Origin: Kribbella pratensis
GTDB lineage: Bacteria; Actinomycetota; Actinomycetes; Propionibacteriales; Kribbellaceae
Assembly: GCF_004366075.1 (NCBI RefSeq)
Contig: NZ_SODU01000004.1
Coordinates: 740,839-804,838, forward strand
DNA: 64,000 nt
Reading direction: 5' to 3'
Shown here: piece by piece, positions 1 through 8,842 of the stretch
Layout: each line of letters starts with the position of its first letter
Numbering within the stretch: the stretch's first letter is position 1
The notes under the pieces: model-generated
Databases searched by the model: none
Seen by the model: only the letters and a program-made list of their open reading frames with translations
Told to the model about the DNA's origin: nothing
Position numbers and translations under genes: made by a program

Positions 1-934
1 CCCGCTGGGCGGCGACCATCCGGCGCAGCGTCGCGCGGTCGCGGGCGTTCCAGCCGACCCACGCCGAGAACACCGACTCCCAGACCAGCATGCCGACGCC
101 GTTCACCCAGGCGGACTGCAGCTCGTCGCTGTGGTCACGATTCCACCGGCGGGTGTGGTGCATCATGTGCCGGCGCTCGAACAGGTGCGCCCGCAGCACG
201 CCCGGCGCGTGCGTGTCGGCGAACCACTGCGCCCATGACAGCGCGTGGTCGCTGATCCTTGCCATCGGCAACCGTGACTCGCCCTCCAGCGCGATCGCCG
301 GGTTCGCCTGCCGGATCGCGCGGGTGAACTTCGGGTCGCCCTCCTTCAGGGTGTCCAGGAACACGCCGTCGACCGCGTAGTCCGTGACCAGGGTCGCGAA
401 CTCGTCGGCGTCCGAGCGGTCCGCCCGGCGGGTGCCGACGTCCCACGGGTTGTAGTCGAAGAAGACCTTGAGCCCGAGCCGGTGCAGGTCGTCGATCAGC
501 TCCCGCAGGCCGGGGACGTCGCGGTAGAAGTCGAACTGGTTGCGGTCGTCGATCCCGATCACCGGGTACGCGTGCCAGAGCACGATCGCGTCGTACCCGC
601 CGAACTCGGTGACCCCGTGCTCGACGAACTTCTCCGGCGTGAACTTCCCGGTCTCGACGTCGTAGAGCAGGTCGTCCCAGAGCCAGACGAGCGCCACCGA
701 GTACGCCGTCTGGGTCCACTCGCGACCGGGCTCGTCGTAGTGCGATCCGTCGTACCGGGTCCGTTCGATGGCGCCGAACCGCCATTCGGCCAGTTTCGCG
801 CGCCACCGCGGCAGGTCGGCCGGGTCCTCCGGCGCGCCGAGGATCTTGGCGTCGTCCAGGAAGGACAGGTCGGTCCCGAGCCCCACATCGACCCGGGCAG
901 GTCGATCGATGGGCCGCGGTTCGAGCGGATTCAC
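1..934 (-). CDS. TIM-barrel glycoside-hydrolase-like protein, 3' end outside window
   Basis: An open frame of 311 codons runs to the left edge without a stop, so the C-terminus is missing. The GTG start at 934 overlaps the ribokinase stop as GTGA, which marks it as the last visible gene of the sugar operon. Residues 157-165 (VFFDYNPWD), 189-195 (DGVFLDT) and 215-220 (ALEGES) are spaced like beta-strand ends carrying acidic residues in alpha-amylase-type TIM barrels. No signal peptide is visible, so a cytoplasmic enzyme acting on an imported sugar derivative is inferred. The exact glycosidase family cannot be named from the visible part. Confidence 0.72.
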   Translation of the reverse strand, partial: MNPLEPRPIDRPARVDVGLGTDLSFLDDAKILGAPEDPADLPRWRAKLAEWRFGAIERTRYDGSHYDEPGREWTQTAYSVALVWLWDDLLYDVETGKFTPEKFVEHGVTEFGGYDAIVLWHAYPVIGIDDRNQFDFYRDVPGLRELIDDLHRLGLKVFFDYNPWDVGTRRADRSDADEFATLVTDYAVDGVFLDTLKEGDPKFTRAIRQANPAIALEGESRLPMARISDHALSWAQWFADTHAPGVLRAHLFERRHMMHHTRRWNRDHSDELQSAWVNGVGMLVWESVFSAWVGWNARDRATLRRMVAAQR

Positions 935-1833
935 AGGTACACCTCCGCATAACGCGCGTCGATTGCATCCCCGTGAGGCACCGAGGAAATCGCCCCCGCG
1001 GCCTGAACACTCAATGAAGCAGCAACGTTAGCGCGTCGGACCGCGTTCGTCAGGTCGCTTGCCGTGATCGCGTCGCTCGCTGACACGGCAGCCAACGTGG
1101 CGGCCAGCACCCCGCAGAACGTGTCTCCGGCCGCCGTGGTGTCGACCACGTCCACCGGTACGCCGGGAACCGTGATCTCGCGGTCACCGTTCAGGTCGCG
1201 CGTCAGGATCACCGCGCCGGCGCCGCCGAGAGTGACGACCGCGGCCGGCACCTTCTTCAGCAGCGCGGACCGGTCCGCCCCGGCGATCGCCTCGGCCTCG
1301 GTCTCGTTCACCACCAGCAGATCGACCTCGGCCAGCAGTTCGTCCGGCAGCTCGGCCGCCGGCGCCGCGTTCAGGATGAAGTAGGACGAGGCGGCCCCCG
1401 CGGCTGCGACGGTGCGGAACGGGATCTCCAATTGGGAAAGCACGACTTTCGCCTGTCCGACAGCGGCCACAGCGTCGGCCGACAGCGTCAGCTCGCCGTT
1501 GGCGCCGGGCGCGACCACGATCGAGTTCTCGCCGCTCTCCTCGACCGTGATGATCGCCGTACCGGTCGGGGCCTCGCTGGTCGTCGCCAGCGTCAGATCT
1601 ACGCCCTCGAGCGCCGCCCGCAGCAGCGCACCGCCTTCGTCGTCGCCCAGGGCGACGACCATCGCGGTCCGCGCACCGGCACGCGCCGACGCCACCGCCT
1701 GGTTCGCGCCCTTGCCTCCCGGGCCCCGCGTCATGGCTCCCGCCAGGACCGTTTCCCCCGGCCGTGGGATCCGCTGGACAGGCAGCACCAGGTCCACGTT
1801 CGCACTACCGACAACCACAACCTCAGGCTCCAC
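931..1833 (-). CDS. rbsK: Ribokinase (PfkB family)
   Basis: This 300-residue protein is full length for ribokinase, which phosphorylates D-ribose to ribose 5-phosphate in the cytoplasm. It opens with the substrate strand VVGSANVDLV (residues 7-16), has the PfkB glycine motif GGKGAN (39-44), NETEA (176-180), and the nucleotide/anion-hole motif DTTAAGDTF (231-239), whose Asp237 is the expected catalytic base. The DTTAAGD form is the one usual in true ribokinases. It overlaps the upstream ADP-ribosylglycohydrolase-like gene by 11 bp and the downstream barrel gene by 4 bp, so the three are translationally coupled. Another PfkB sugar specificity (for example a deoxyribose or a ribosyl compound) cannot be excluded. 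Confidence 0.85.
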   Translation of the reverse strand: MEPEVVVVGSANVDLVLPVQRIPRPGETVLAGAMTRGPGGKGANQAVASARAGARTAMVVALGDDEGGALLRAALEGVDLTLATTSEAPTGTAIITVEESGENSIVVAPGANGELTLSADAVAAVGQAKVVLSQLEIPFRTVAAAGAASSYFILNAAPAAELPDELLAEVDLLVVNETEAEAIAGADRSALLKKVPAAVVTLGGAGAVILTRDLNGDREITVPGVPVDVVDTTAAGDTFCGVLAATLAAVSASDAITASDLTNAVRRANVAASLSVQAAGAISSVPHGDAIDARYAEVYL

Positions 1834-3121
1834 CCCGGGCCACCTCCACAGTCCGCCGCGCCAGCTCGTCGATCGCGATCTGGTTCATCCCCGGGAGGCT
1901 GGTGGCCACCCGATTGTCCAGTGGTGCAGACCACTCTGCCGGAATCCCCCGCGTCGCGCCAAAAACCCCGCCCACCGTAGCGCCGGCCGAGTCGGTGTCC
2001 CAGCCGCCCATCACGGCACGTCCGATCGCCGTGGTGAAATCCGGAGCAGTCAGCGCGTAGGCGGTGAGTGCGGTGTTGTTCACCGCATGTACCCAATGCA
2101 GGTCGCCGTACTCCGCGTGCAAGGCGTCGAGTGCCTCGTCCAGCTCGGCATCGGCGAGGGTCAGTCCGAACCGGACCGCGCGGGCGATCGCGCCCTGTCC
2201 GCTGATCACGTCCAGGCCGGCGACCGCGGCCTCGACCGGGTCGTCGAGCACGAGAGCGGCGGCCGACATCGCGGCGACCCAGAGTGCGCCGTCGACGCCG
2301 GCGCCGGTGTGACTGAGCCGGGCGTCGACGAGCGCGAGTCGCGCGGCCGCAGTCCGGTCGCCAGGATGCGCCCAGCCGTAGGCGTCGGTCCGGATCTGGG
2401 CGCCGATCCACTCCCGGAACGGGTTCCCGACGACGGCCGCGCGGGCCGGCTCGACCCCTTCCAGAAGGTTGCGGTAGGCAACACGTTCGGCGGTGAACAC
2501 GCGGCCGGCCGGCAGTTCGTTCAACCAGCTCTGCGCCACGTCGTCCGTGGTCAGCCCGGGTCCGAACCGCTCCATCATCAGCAGCGCCAGGATCGCGAAA
2601 TTGATGTCGTCGTCCTCGGGCATCCCGTCGATGACCTCGCGCAGGCTGTTCACCTTCGACCGCCGGTTCCACGGCCACCGCTGCTGCACCTCGTCCGGTA
2701 CGCCGGCGGCGGTGATGTACTGCGTCAACGGCCACTGCCCGGAACTGGCCAGGATCTCCCGGATGCCCTCGCGCGGGATCTTCTCCACCGGCTTGCCGAG
2801 GAGATTCCCGGCCATCCGCCCGAGCCAGGCGTTCAACGTCCGGGTCTCGAGGTCGACCGGCCGGCCCAGCGAGGGCAACTCCGGAATCGCGGGCTCGCGC
2901 CACTCCCCTGTCCTGGCGTCGAGCACGTCCAGCAGCTCGCGAGCAAGCGCGCGCAGCGCGGGCGTCGCCGGTTCGTCGGAGGCACCGGACACCGGCGCGT
3001 CCGTCGTACCGCCGGCGGCGATCCAGCGGGCCTGCACGTCGGTGACGTCAACGCCCTCCGACCGCGCCTGGACCAGTTGGTGCGGGAGGAGGTCCTCCGG
3101 CTGCACCCAGGTCATTCTCAT
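1823..3121 (-). CDS. ADP-ribosylglycohydrolase-family protein (432 aa)
   Basis: Start ATG 3121 (MRMTW) is chosen over an upstream in-frame start because a purine-rich ribosome site (GGAAGGA) lies just before it. About 100 N-terminal residues of unknown role precede an ADP-ribosylglycohydrolase fold: a glycine-rich entry (RMAGNLLGKPVE, 102-113), the metal-binding acidic cluster EDDDIN (169-174) and the C-terminal metal motif GWDTDSAG near residue 375. These acidic residues hold the binuclear Mg site in DraG/ARH proteins. The gene is coupled to ribokinase, which suggests that it releases a ribose-type sugar from an imported N- or O-riboside rather than de-modifying a protein; that is inference. 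A second family member lies at 5590-6723. Confidence 0.8.
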   Translation of the reverse strand: MRMTWVQPEDLLPHQLVQARSEGVDVTDVQARWIAAGGTTDAPVSGASDEPATPALRALARELLDVLDARTGEWREPAIPELPSLGRPVDLETRTLNAWLGRMAGNLLGKPVEKIPREGIREILASSGQWPLTQYITAAGVPDEVQQRWPWNRRSKVNSLREVIDGMPEDDDINFAILALLMMERFGPGLTTDDVAQSWLNELPAGRVFTAERVAYRNLLEGVEPARAAVVGNPFREWIGAQIRTDAYGWAHPGDRTAAARLALVDARLSHTGAGVDGALWVAAMSAAALVLDDPVEAAVAGLDVISGQGAIARAVRFGLTLADAELDEALDALHAEYGDLHWVHAVNNTALTAYALTAPDFTTAIGRAVMGGWDTDSAGATVGGVFGATRGIPAEWSAPLDNRVATSLPGMNQIAIDELARRTVEVARGGA

Positions 3122-3183
3122 CGGACTGCTTCCTTCCCTTGTTGCGCCAGGCGAAACGCCCACCTGGATCGTTGCATCGGCGC

Positions 3184-3201
3184 GGGCCGATACTTCGGCC
3201 C
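3184..3201 (+). promoter_or_regulatory. Hairpin and -10-like box directly before phoD
   Basis: GGGCCGA (3184-3190) pairs perfectly with TCGGCCC (3195-3201), which ends one base before the ATG at 3202. GATACT (3189-3194) sits 7 nt before the ATG, the spacing of leaderless actinobacterial promoters. If transcription starts at the ATG the inverted repeat would be DNA only; if it starts upstream the hairpin would occlude the start codon. Confidence 0.35.
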
Positions 3202-4767
3202 ATGGTCACCCGCCGCAGCTTTCTGACCGCCACGGGCGCTGCCGCAGCGCTCGCGATGACCGGCAACCTCCCTGATCTCGTCGATGCAGCAGGAATACCG
3301 CATCGCACCGACAAAAGGCCGCTCTTCACCCTCGGCGTCGCCTCGGGCGATCCGCTGCCGGACGCCGTGGTGATCTGGACCCGGCTCGCACCCGGTCCGC
3401 TCGAACCGTTCGGCGGTATGGACGACCGCACCGTGAACGTCGAGTGGGAGGTCGCCGAGGACCAGACGTTCCGCAGAGTGGTACGTCGCGGCACGGCCCA
3501 CGCCCGTGCGGAGTACGCCCACGCGGTGCACGTCGACGTACGCGGGCTGCGTCCGTGGCGGCACTACTTCTACCGTTTCCGTGCCGCCGGTCAGATCAGC
3601 CCGGTCGGTCGGACGCGAACCGCGCCCGCGCCGTCCGACGAGCCGGTCGTGACGATGGCGGTCGCGTCCTGCCAGGCCTTCTACGACGGGTTCTACACCG
3701 CCTACCAAGACGTCGTACGCCGGGAGCACGATGTCGTGCTGTTCCTCGGTGACTACATCTACGAGGTCGGTGTCGGCCCGACCGCCGGCGTACGGAACCA
3801 GGCTGTCCCGGTCGACTTCGCCGGCGAGATCTTCACGCTCGACGAGTACCGGGCCCGGTACGCGCTGCACAAGACCGACCCCGACCTGCAGGCCGCGCAC
3901 GCGGCGGCGCCGTGGATCGTCACGCTCGACGACCACGAGGTCGAGGGCAACTGGGCCGGGTACGTGTCCGAGGACGGCATTCCGCACGACGACTTCCTGG
4001 TACGCCGGGCCAACGGGTTCCGCGCGTACTGGGAACACATGCCGCTGCGTCTCGACCAGTCCCCCGACGGCCCGTCGATCCGCTTGCACCGCCATCTCCG
4101 GTACGGCCGGACCGCCGACCTGAGCGTCCTGGACACGCGGCAGTTCCGCGACGACCAGACCTCGACCGGTGGGTGGCTGCCGCCGGACGCGGTGTCGACC
4201 GACCCGGCCCGCACGATCACCGGCGACGCCCAGGAACGCTGGCTCCTCGACACGCTCGGAAGCTCCACCAGCCGCTGGAACGTCGTCGCCCAGCAGGTTG
4301 CCATGGCCCAGCTCGATCGCAAGACCGGCCCGGAGCTCGAACTGCCGATGGACACGTGGAACGGGTATGCCGCATCCCGCGACCGCGTGCTCTCCGGTGC
4401 CCGCGACCAGGATGTGAGCAACTTCGTCGTACTGACCGGAGACCTGCACCGCAGTGTCGCCTCCGACCTGCGGGTGAACTTCGCGGACCCGTCCACTCCG
4501 GCGATCGGGACCGAGTTCGTCACCACGTCGATCTCTTCCGGCAAGGACGGTGTCGACGCGGACGCGACCGGACACGCGCTGCTCGCCGAGAACCCGCATG
4601 TCAAGTACCAGAACGTCCAGCGCGGCTACCTCAGCTGCCGCCTCGACCGCACCGCGTGGACGTCGGAGTTCCGGATCGTCGACCGCGTCGTCACACCCGG
4701 CGGTACGGCGTCCACCCGCGCCACCCTGGTCGTCGAGGACGGCCTCCCCGGAACCCACCTCGCCTGA
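3202..4767 (+). CDS. phoD: Secreted alkaline phosphatase D / phosphodiesterase (PhoD family)
   Basis: PhoD enzymes hydrolyse phosphate mono- and diesters outside the cell using Fe3+/Ca2+ and are exported folded by Tat. The 521-residue product starts with a Tat signal (TRRSFLTATG, residues 3-12, then a hydrophobic Ala-rich stretch). The Fn3-like N-terminal PhoD domain (about 38-140, TLGVASGDPLPDAVVIWTRL) is followed by the metallophosphatase domain with ASCQAF (155-160), LGDYIYE (182-188), LDDHEVEGNW (242-251) and TGDLHRSV near 416. ATG 3202 is preferred because it directly begins the signal peptide. It is followed 12 bp later by a secreted discoidin-type protein and sits as an island between two blocks of the sugar operon on the other strand. 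Confidence 0.9.
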   Translation: MVTRRSFLTATGAAAALAMTGNLPDLVDAAGIPHRTDKRPLFTLGVASGDPLPDAVVIWTRLAPGPLEPFGGMDDRTVNVEWEVAEDQTFRRVVRRGTAHARAEYAHAVHVDVRGLRPWRHYFYRFRAAGQISPVGRTRTAPAPSDEPVVTMAVASCQAFYDGFYTAYQDVVRREHDVVLFLGDYIYEVGVGPTAGVRNQAVPVDFAGEIFTLDEYRARYALHKTDPDLQAAHAAAPWIVTLDDHEVEGNWAGYVSEDGIPHDDFLVRRANGFRAYWEHMPLRLDQSPDGPSIRLHRHLRYGRTADLSVLDTRQFRDDQTSTGGWLPPDAVSTDPARTITGDAQERWLLDTLGSSTSRWNVVAQQVAMAQLDRKTGPELELPMDTWNGYAASRDRVLSGARDQDVSNFVVLTGDLHRSVASDLRVNFADPSTPAIGTEFVTTSISSGKDGVDADATGHALLAENPHVKYQNVQRGYLSCRLDRTAWTSEFRIVDRVVTPGGTASTRATLVVEDGLPGTHLA

Positions 4768-4779
4768 ACGGACCACCCC

Positions 4780-5586
4780 ATGCTTCGACGCTTGGCCCTC
4801 GTCGCCGTCCCGTTGACACTCCTCGTTGCTACCAGCAACAACCAGGTCGAGGTCAGTGCCACACCACAACCGGTCGAGGTCATCCCGCTGCCGTGCTTCC
4901 CCGCCGGCAAACTCACCCTCGGCATGACCAACACCGGCCGGAAACCCGCGATCGCCGACATGCGCGTCTCCGGGGACCCCGCACTCACGCTGTCCCGGCA
5001 CCAGTTCTCCAGCTACCTGCCCGTCGATCAGTTGGTGAAGGCACCGCTCGAGATCACCGTCCCGCGCGACACCGCGCCCGCGACCCACACCGTCAATCTG
5101 ACCGTCGGCAACGAACACGTCGACGTACCGGTGGTGATCAAGCCCGTCCCGGCGCGCGACAACGTGCTGCTCGGCGAGCAGGCCGTCGCGTCCTCCACCA
5201 ACGGCAACATGCGGCTGTGCGGCGGCGTCGACGGCAACACCGACTCGGCGCAATGGGGCGCCGGCGGCTGGCACGACAACACCAAGGGCGTCTTCCCCGA
5301 CACGTACGGCGTCGATTTCGTCCAACCCACCACGATCGACCGGGTCGTACTGCAGACCCTCGACTCGACCACCTACCCCGCCGCGGTGATGGGCATCCGC
5401 GAGTTCGACCTCCAGGTCCGCACCGGGAGCACCTGGACGACGGTCGCCGAGGTCCGCGGTAATGTCCAAGGCCGCGTGACCATCACCTTCGAGCCTCGCG
5501 CCGTCGACGCCGTCCAGCTCGTCATCCACGACTCCAACGACCACGGGTACTCCCGGATCGTCGAACTCGAGGCCTACCACAACTGA
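4780..5586 (+). CDS. Secreted protein with C-terminal F5/8 type C (discoidin) domain
   Basis: The 268-residue product has a Sec-type signal (MLRRLALVAVPLTLLVATS), a middle beta-rich region (about 40-125) and a C-terminal discoidin-like carbohydrate-binding module (about 130-268): ASSTNGN, a substrate loop, FVQPTTIDRVVLQTL, and the closing VQLVIHDSNDHGYSRIVELEAY typical of F5/8 C/CBM32 folds. No catalytic domain is visible. It starts 12 bp after phoD and probably forms an operon with it. It ends 4 bp before the convergent stop of the next gene, so no terminator separates them. A role as glycan- or surface-binding companion is inferred. Confidence 0.75.
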   Translation: MLRRLALVAVPLTLLVATSNNQVEVSATPQPVEVIPLPCFPAGKLTLGMTNTGRKPAIADMRVSGDPALTLSRHQFSSYLPVDQLVKAPLEITVPRDTAPATHTVNLTVGNEHVDVPVVIKPVPARDNVLLGEQAVASSTNGNMRLCGGVDGNTDSAQWGAGGWHDNTKGVFPDTYGVDFVQPTTIDRVVLQTLDSTTYPAAVMGIREFDLQVRTGSTWTTVAEVRGNVQGRVTITFEPRAVDAVQLVIHDSNDHGYSRIVELEAYHN

Positions 5587-5589
5587 CAT

Positions 5590-6723
5590 TCAGACCAGCG
5601 CGTCCAACGCCGCCGTACGCCGGGCCCATCGCTCGGCGTCGGCCGCTCGGATGTCCTGCACGACCGATGCCATCACCAGACCGGGCTGTACCAGGTCGGT
5701 CCTGCTCGCCTCGGCGATCTTGTCCGCCCAGTCCGCCGGTACGCCGTCCCGTCCGCTCAACGCGCCGGTGACCGCGCCGGCCATCGACGCGATCGAGTCC
5801 GCGTCGCGTCCGTAGTTCGTGCCGCCCAGCACGGCCCGGCGTACGTCTCCCTCGGAGACGAGCACGAAGCCCAGCGCGACCGGGAGTTCCTCGATCGCCT
5901 TCGTACGACTCGGGCGGCGGGCGTCCATCGACAGCTCGCGGTAGTTCGGTCCGACCGTGTCGTACGGCTCGATCGCCTTGCGCAGCACGGGAATCGCCTG
6001 TTCCCAATCGGTGATGCCGTCGGCCGCGTCTGCCACGGCCTCGACGGCCCTCCGAGTGCCGTCCTTGGCCAGCCGCAGTGCCGCTTCGACCGCCGACGAA
6101 GCCGTTGCCCCCGGCACCATCGCGGCGGCGACGGCGGCCGCGAACACCGCGGCCGCCTCCCGCCCGTAGCTCGACTGGTGCGCACCGGCGACGTCGAGCG
6201 CCTCGGCGTACGCACCCTCGGGATCGCCCGCGTTGGCGATCCCGACCGGCGCCATGTACATCGCCGCACCGCAGTTGACGATGTTGCCGACGCCCGCCTC
6301 GCGCGGATCGACGTGCCCGTAGTGCAGGCGGGCGACCAGCCACTTCTCGGCCAGGAAGACCCGCTGCAGCAGCAACGCGTCCGCCTCGAGCTCGGGGATC
6401 CAACGGGTCCCGTTGATCATCTTCGGAACCAGCGACTCGGCGACCGCGTAGGCGTCCAGGTGCGACCGGCGTTCGTCGTACACCTCGACCAGCGCGTGCG
6501 TCATCAAGGTGTCGTCGGTGATGTGCCCGTCGCCCTTGTGGTACGGCGCGATCGGGCGAGCCGTCCGCCAGTCGTCGTACCACGGACCGACGATGCCGGT
6601 CACCCAGCCGCCGTGCCGCTCCCGGATCGCCTCCGGGGTCCAGCCCTCGACGGCTCCACCGATCGCGTCACCGACCGCGGAGCCGACGAGAGCGCCGACC
6701 GCCTTCTCTTCCAACTGGGTCAT
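5590..6723 (-). CDS. ADP-ribosylglycohydrolase-family protein (377 aa), sugar-operon member
   Basis: The frame is open far upstream, but ATG 6723 is chosen because it overlaps the stop of the solute-binding protein as TGATG. The protein shows the family signature in order: GALVGSAVGDAIGGAVEG at the N-terminus, the metal triad segment HITDDTLMT near residue 75, and the C-terminal GTNYGRDADSIASMAG near 315, where two Asp residues complete the binuclear Mg site. It is close to the usual family length, unlike its paralogue at 1823-3121, which has a long N-terminal extension. Direct coupling to an ABC importer supports a catabolic glycohydrolase acting on the imported compound, an inference. Confidence 0.85.
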   Translation of the reverse strand: MTQLEEKAVGALVGSAVGDAIGGAVEGWTPEAIRERHGGWVTGIVGPWYDDWRTARPIAPYHKGDGHITDDTLMTHALVEVYDERRSHLDAYAVAESLVPKMINGTRWIPELEADALLLQRVFLAEKWLVARLHYGHVDPREAGVGNIVNCGAAMYMAPVGIANAGDPEGAYAEALDVAGAHQSSYGREAAAVFAAAVAAAMVPGATASSAVEAALRLAKDGTRRAVEAVADAADGITDWEQAIPVLRKAIEPYDTVGPNYRELSMDARRPSRTKAIEELPVALGFVLVSEGDVRRAVLGGTNYGRDADSIASMAGAVTGALSGRDGVPADWADKIAEASRTDLVQPGLVMASVVQDIRAADAERWARRTAALDALV

Positions 6724-8000
6724 CAGTTGTTGACCTGGCCCCATCCGTCGCTCAGTTTCTTGCCCAGCGCCGCGGCGTCGGTCTTGTTCGCCAGGTACTG
6801 CTGGAACGCCGGCGTCGCGATCTGGTCCTTCCACTGCGGGTAGTTCTCCACGCTCTGGAACGGCGCCTTGGTCAGCTCGGCGCCGCTGGCCAGGATCTGC
6901 TGCCAGCCGTTCTTGCCGCCGGTTGCCTTCAGGACCGCGTCCCGGGCCGCCTGCGTGGTCGGGATCAGCCAGTCGCCCTGACCGACCGCGGCCAGGTTCT
7001 CGGCCTTCATGAAGTAGTCGATGAACTTCGCCGACTGCTCGATGTGCTTGCCCTCGGCCGGCGCGGACAGCGTCTGCGGGTTCGCGGCCTGCTTGCTGCT
7101 CGTGCCCTTCAGCGGCGGCAGCACCTCCCACTGGAAGGTCTTCGGCGCCTCCTCGAGGATCTGCTGCGCGACGTAGTTGCCGGCCACAACCATCCCGTAC
7201 TTGCCGGCGTAGAACCCGGGCAGTACGTCGGAACCGCTCTGCGTCAGCGAGGTCGGGTCGATCGACTTGTCGTCGTACGCCATCGCGTGGATCCGCTTCG
7301 GCACCTCGAGCTCGGCGTCCCCGATCGTCGCCTTCGCGTCCTTGCCGGAGCCGTCGAAGAACTTCGCGTCGAAGTTCAGGCCGAGGTTCAGCATCGTCGC
7401 GGTCGGGCTCTTCAGGCCCCAGCCGAGACCGTACTTGCCGCCCGCGGTGAGCTTCTTCGCGTCGGCGGCCAGGTCGTCCCAGCTCAGCGAGTCACCGGTC
7501 GCCGTGATCCCGGCCGCCTTGAGCGCCGCCGAGTTCGCGAACACGACGTACGACTGCAGCAGGGTCGGGGCGGCGTACACCTTGCCGTCCTTGGAGACCG
7601 TGTCCCAGACACCCTGCGAGACGGCGTCCTTGGTCTCCTGGCTCAGGTACGGCGAGAGGTCCGCGAGGTAGCCCTGGTTGATGAAACCGGTGATGTCGGC
7701 GGACTCGTCGTGGATGATGTCCGGCGCGGTCCCGCCCTGGAACTGGGTGACCAGCTGGTCGTGCACCGAGTCCCAGCTGCCCTGGACGTACTCGACCTGG
7801 ATGTTCGGGTTGGCGGCGTTCCAGTCCGCGACGATCTTCTTCGTCGCGGCGACCGTCGTCTTCTGGAAGGCGAGGCTCTGGAACTTGAGCGTCACCTTCT
7901 CGTCCGAGGAGCCCGAACCGCCGTCGTCGCTGTTGCCCCCGCACGCGGCGAGCGTCACCAGCGCTCCCGCCGCGAGCAACGCGGTCAATACCTTCTTCAT
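6723..8000 (-). CDS. Carbohydrate ABC transporter substrate-binding lipoprotein
   Basis: This is the extracellular binding component of the importer. The start at 8000 is fixed by a strong ribosome site (AGGAGAGG) 3 nt upstream and by the signal peptide MKKVLTALLAAG followed by lipobox LAAC with the modified Cys at residue 20. The 425-residue mature part has the layout of family 1 (maltose-type) binding proteins: FQSLAFQKTTVAATKKIV, a mid-protein NAGG-like hinge region and LQSYVVFANSAALKAAG. It lies 8 bp after the second permease and overlaps the ADP-ribosylglycohydrolase by one base. The ligand cannot be read from sequence; neighbours suggest a riboside or ribose-containing glycan. Confidence 0.88.
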   Translation of the reverse strand: MKKVLTALLAAGALVTLAACGGNSDDGGSGSSDEKVTLKFQSLAFQKTTVAATKKIVADWNAANPNIQVEYVQGSWDSVHDQLVTQFQGGTAPDIIHDESADITGFINQGYLADLSPYLSQETKDAVSQGVWDTVSKDGKVYAAPTLLQSYVVFANSAALKAAGITATGDSLSWDDLAADAKKLTAGGKYGLGWGLKSPTATMLNLGLNFDAKFFDGSGKDAKATIGDAELEVPKRIHAMAYDDKSIDPTSLTQSGSDVLPGFYAGKYGMVVAGNYVAQQILEEAPKTFQWEVLPPLKGTSSKQAANPQTLSAPAEGKHIEQSAKFIDYFMKAENLAAVGQGDWLIPTTQAARDAVLKATGGKNGWQQILASGAELTKAPFQSVENYPQWKDQIATPAFQQYLANKTDAAALGKKLSDGWGQVNN

Positions 8001-8008
8001 TACCTCTC

Positions 8009-8842
8009 CTAACCTTTGACTGCGCCGCTCAGCAGGCCGGAGGTCAACCTCCGCTGCAAGAAGGCGAAGAACACCAGACTGGGGACTGTGGCCAGCACGG
8101 AGGCGGCGGCGAGCGGGCCGAACTGCACCTGACCTTCCGCGCCCACGAAGCGGGCCAGGACCAGCGGAAGGGTCTTGAGTTGGGGGTCCTGCAACAGGAC
8201 CAGGGCGAAGAAGAACTCGTTCCACGCCGAGATGAAGGTGAACATCGCGGTCGCGATCAGCCCCGGCCGGAGCAACGGCATCACGATCGAGACGATCGTC
8301 CGGATCCGCCCGGCGCCGTCGACGGAGGCTGCTTCCTCCAGTTCGCGCGGCACCGCGGCGACGTACCCCTGCAGCATCCACAGGGCGAACGGCAGCGACC
8401 AGACCATGTAGACGATCACGACGCCGGGGATCGTGTTCGTCAGGTGCAGCGGACGCAGGATCATGAACAGCGGGATCACGATCAGGATCACCGGGAACAC
8501 CTGGCTGACCAGGATCCAGCCGTTCGTCAGCGGCCGCAGCCGGCTACGGAAACGGGCCAGTGCGTACGACACGGGAAGCGCGACGATCAGCACCAGGATC
8601 GTGCTGTAGACGGAGATCTGCAGGCTGTTGCCGAGGCCGCGAACCAGGCCCTGTTCGTTCAGCGCGTCGCTGTAGTTGGACAGGTCGAAGTGCTTCGGCA
8701 GCAGGCTCGGCGTGATGCTTGCGAACTCCTGCGGCGACTTCAGTGAACTGGAGATCAGCCAGAGCAGCGGGAAGCCGAGGAACACCAGGTAGCAGACGAC
8801 GGCGACGTACTGCAGAGCGCGAATTCCGGGACGAGTTCTCAT
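8009..8842 (-). CDS. Carbohydrate ABC transporter permease (MalG type)
   Basis: The 277-residue inner-membrane protein has six predicted membrane spans and the cytoplasmic EAA loop EEAASVDGAGRIRTIVSIVMPLL, which docks to the ATPase. The N-terminus (LQYVAVVCYLVFLGFPLLWLI) is the first span, and the large loop SLKSPQEFASITPSLLPKHF is typical of MalG-type subunits. Its start overlaps the stop of the partner permease by 4 bp. No ATPase gene is present in the cluster, so the system probably uses a shared MsiK-type ATPase encoded elsewhere, as is usual for actinobacterial CUT1 importers. Confidence 0.9.
   Translation of the reverse strand: MRTRPGIRALQYVAVVCYLVFLGFPLLWLISSSLKSPQEFASITPSLLPKHFDLSNYSDALNEQGLVRGLGNSLQISVYSTILVLIVALPVSYALARFRSRLRPLTNGWILVSQVFPVILIVIPLFMILRPLHLTNTIPGVVIVYMVWSLPFALWMLQGYVAAVPRELEEAASVDGAGRIRTIVSIVMPLLRPGLIATAMFTFISAWNEFFFALVLLQDPQLKTLPLVLARFVGAEGQVQFGPLAAASVLATVPSLVFFAFLQRRLTSGLLSGAVKG

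Noticed and set aside
1412..3226. A 604-codon plus-strand frame opposite the ribokinase and hydrolase genes
   Set aside because: Arg/Pro/Gly-rich shadow without motifs; the minus-strand genes carry family signatures.
3118..5589. An 823-codon open frame antisense to phoD and the discoidin gene
   Set aside because: Low-complexity Asp/Gly/Arg/Val composition typical of the shadow frame of high-GC genes; both plus-strand genes have signal peptides and clear motifs.
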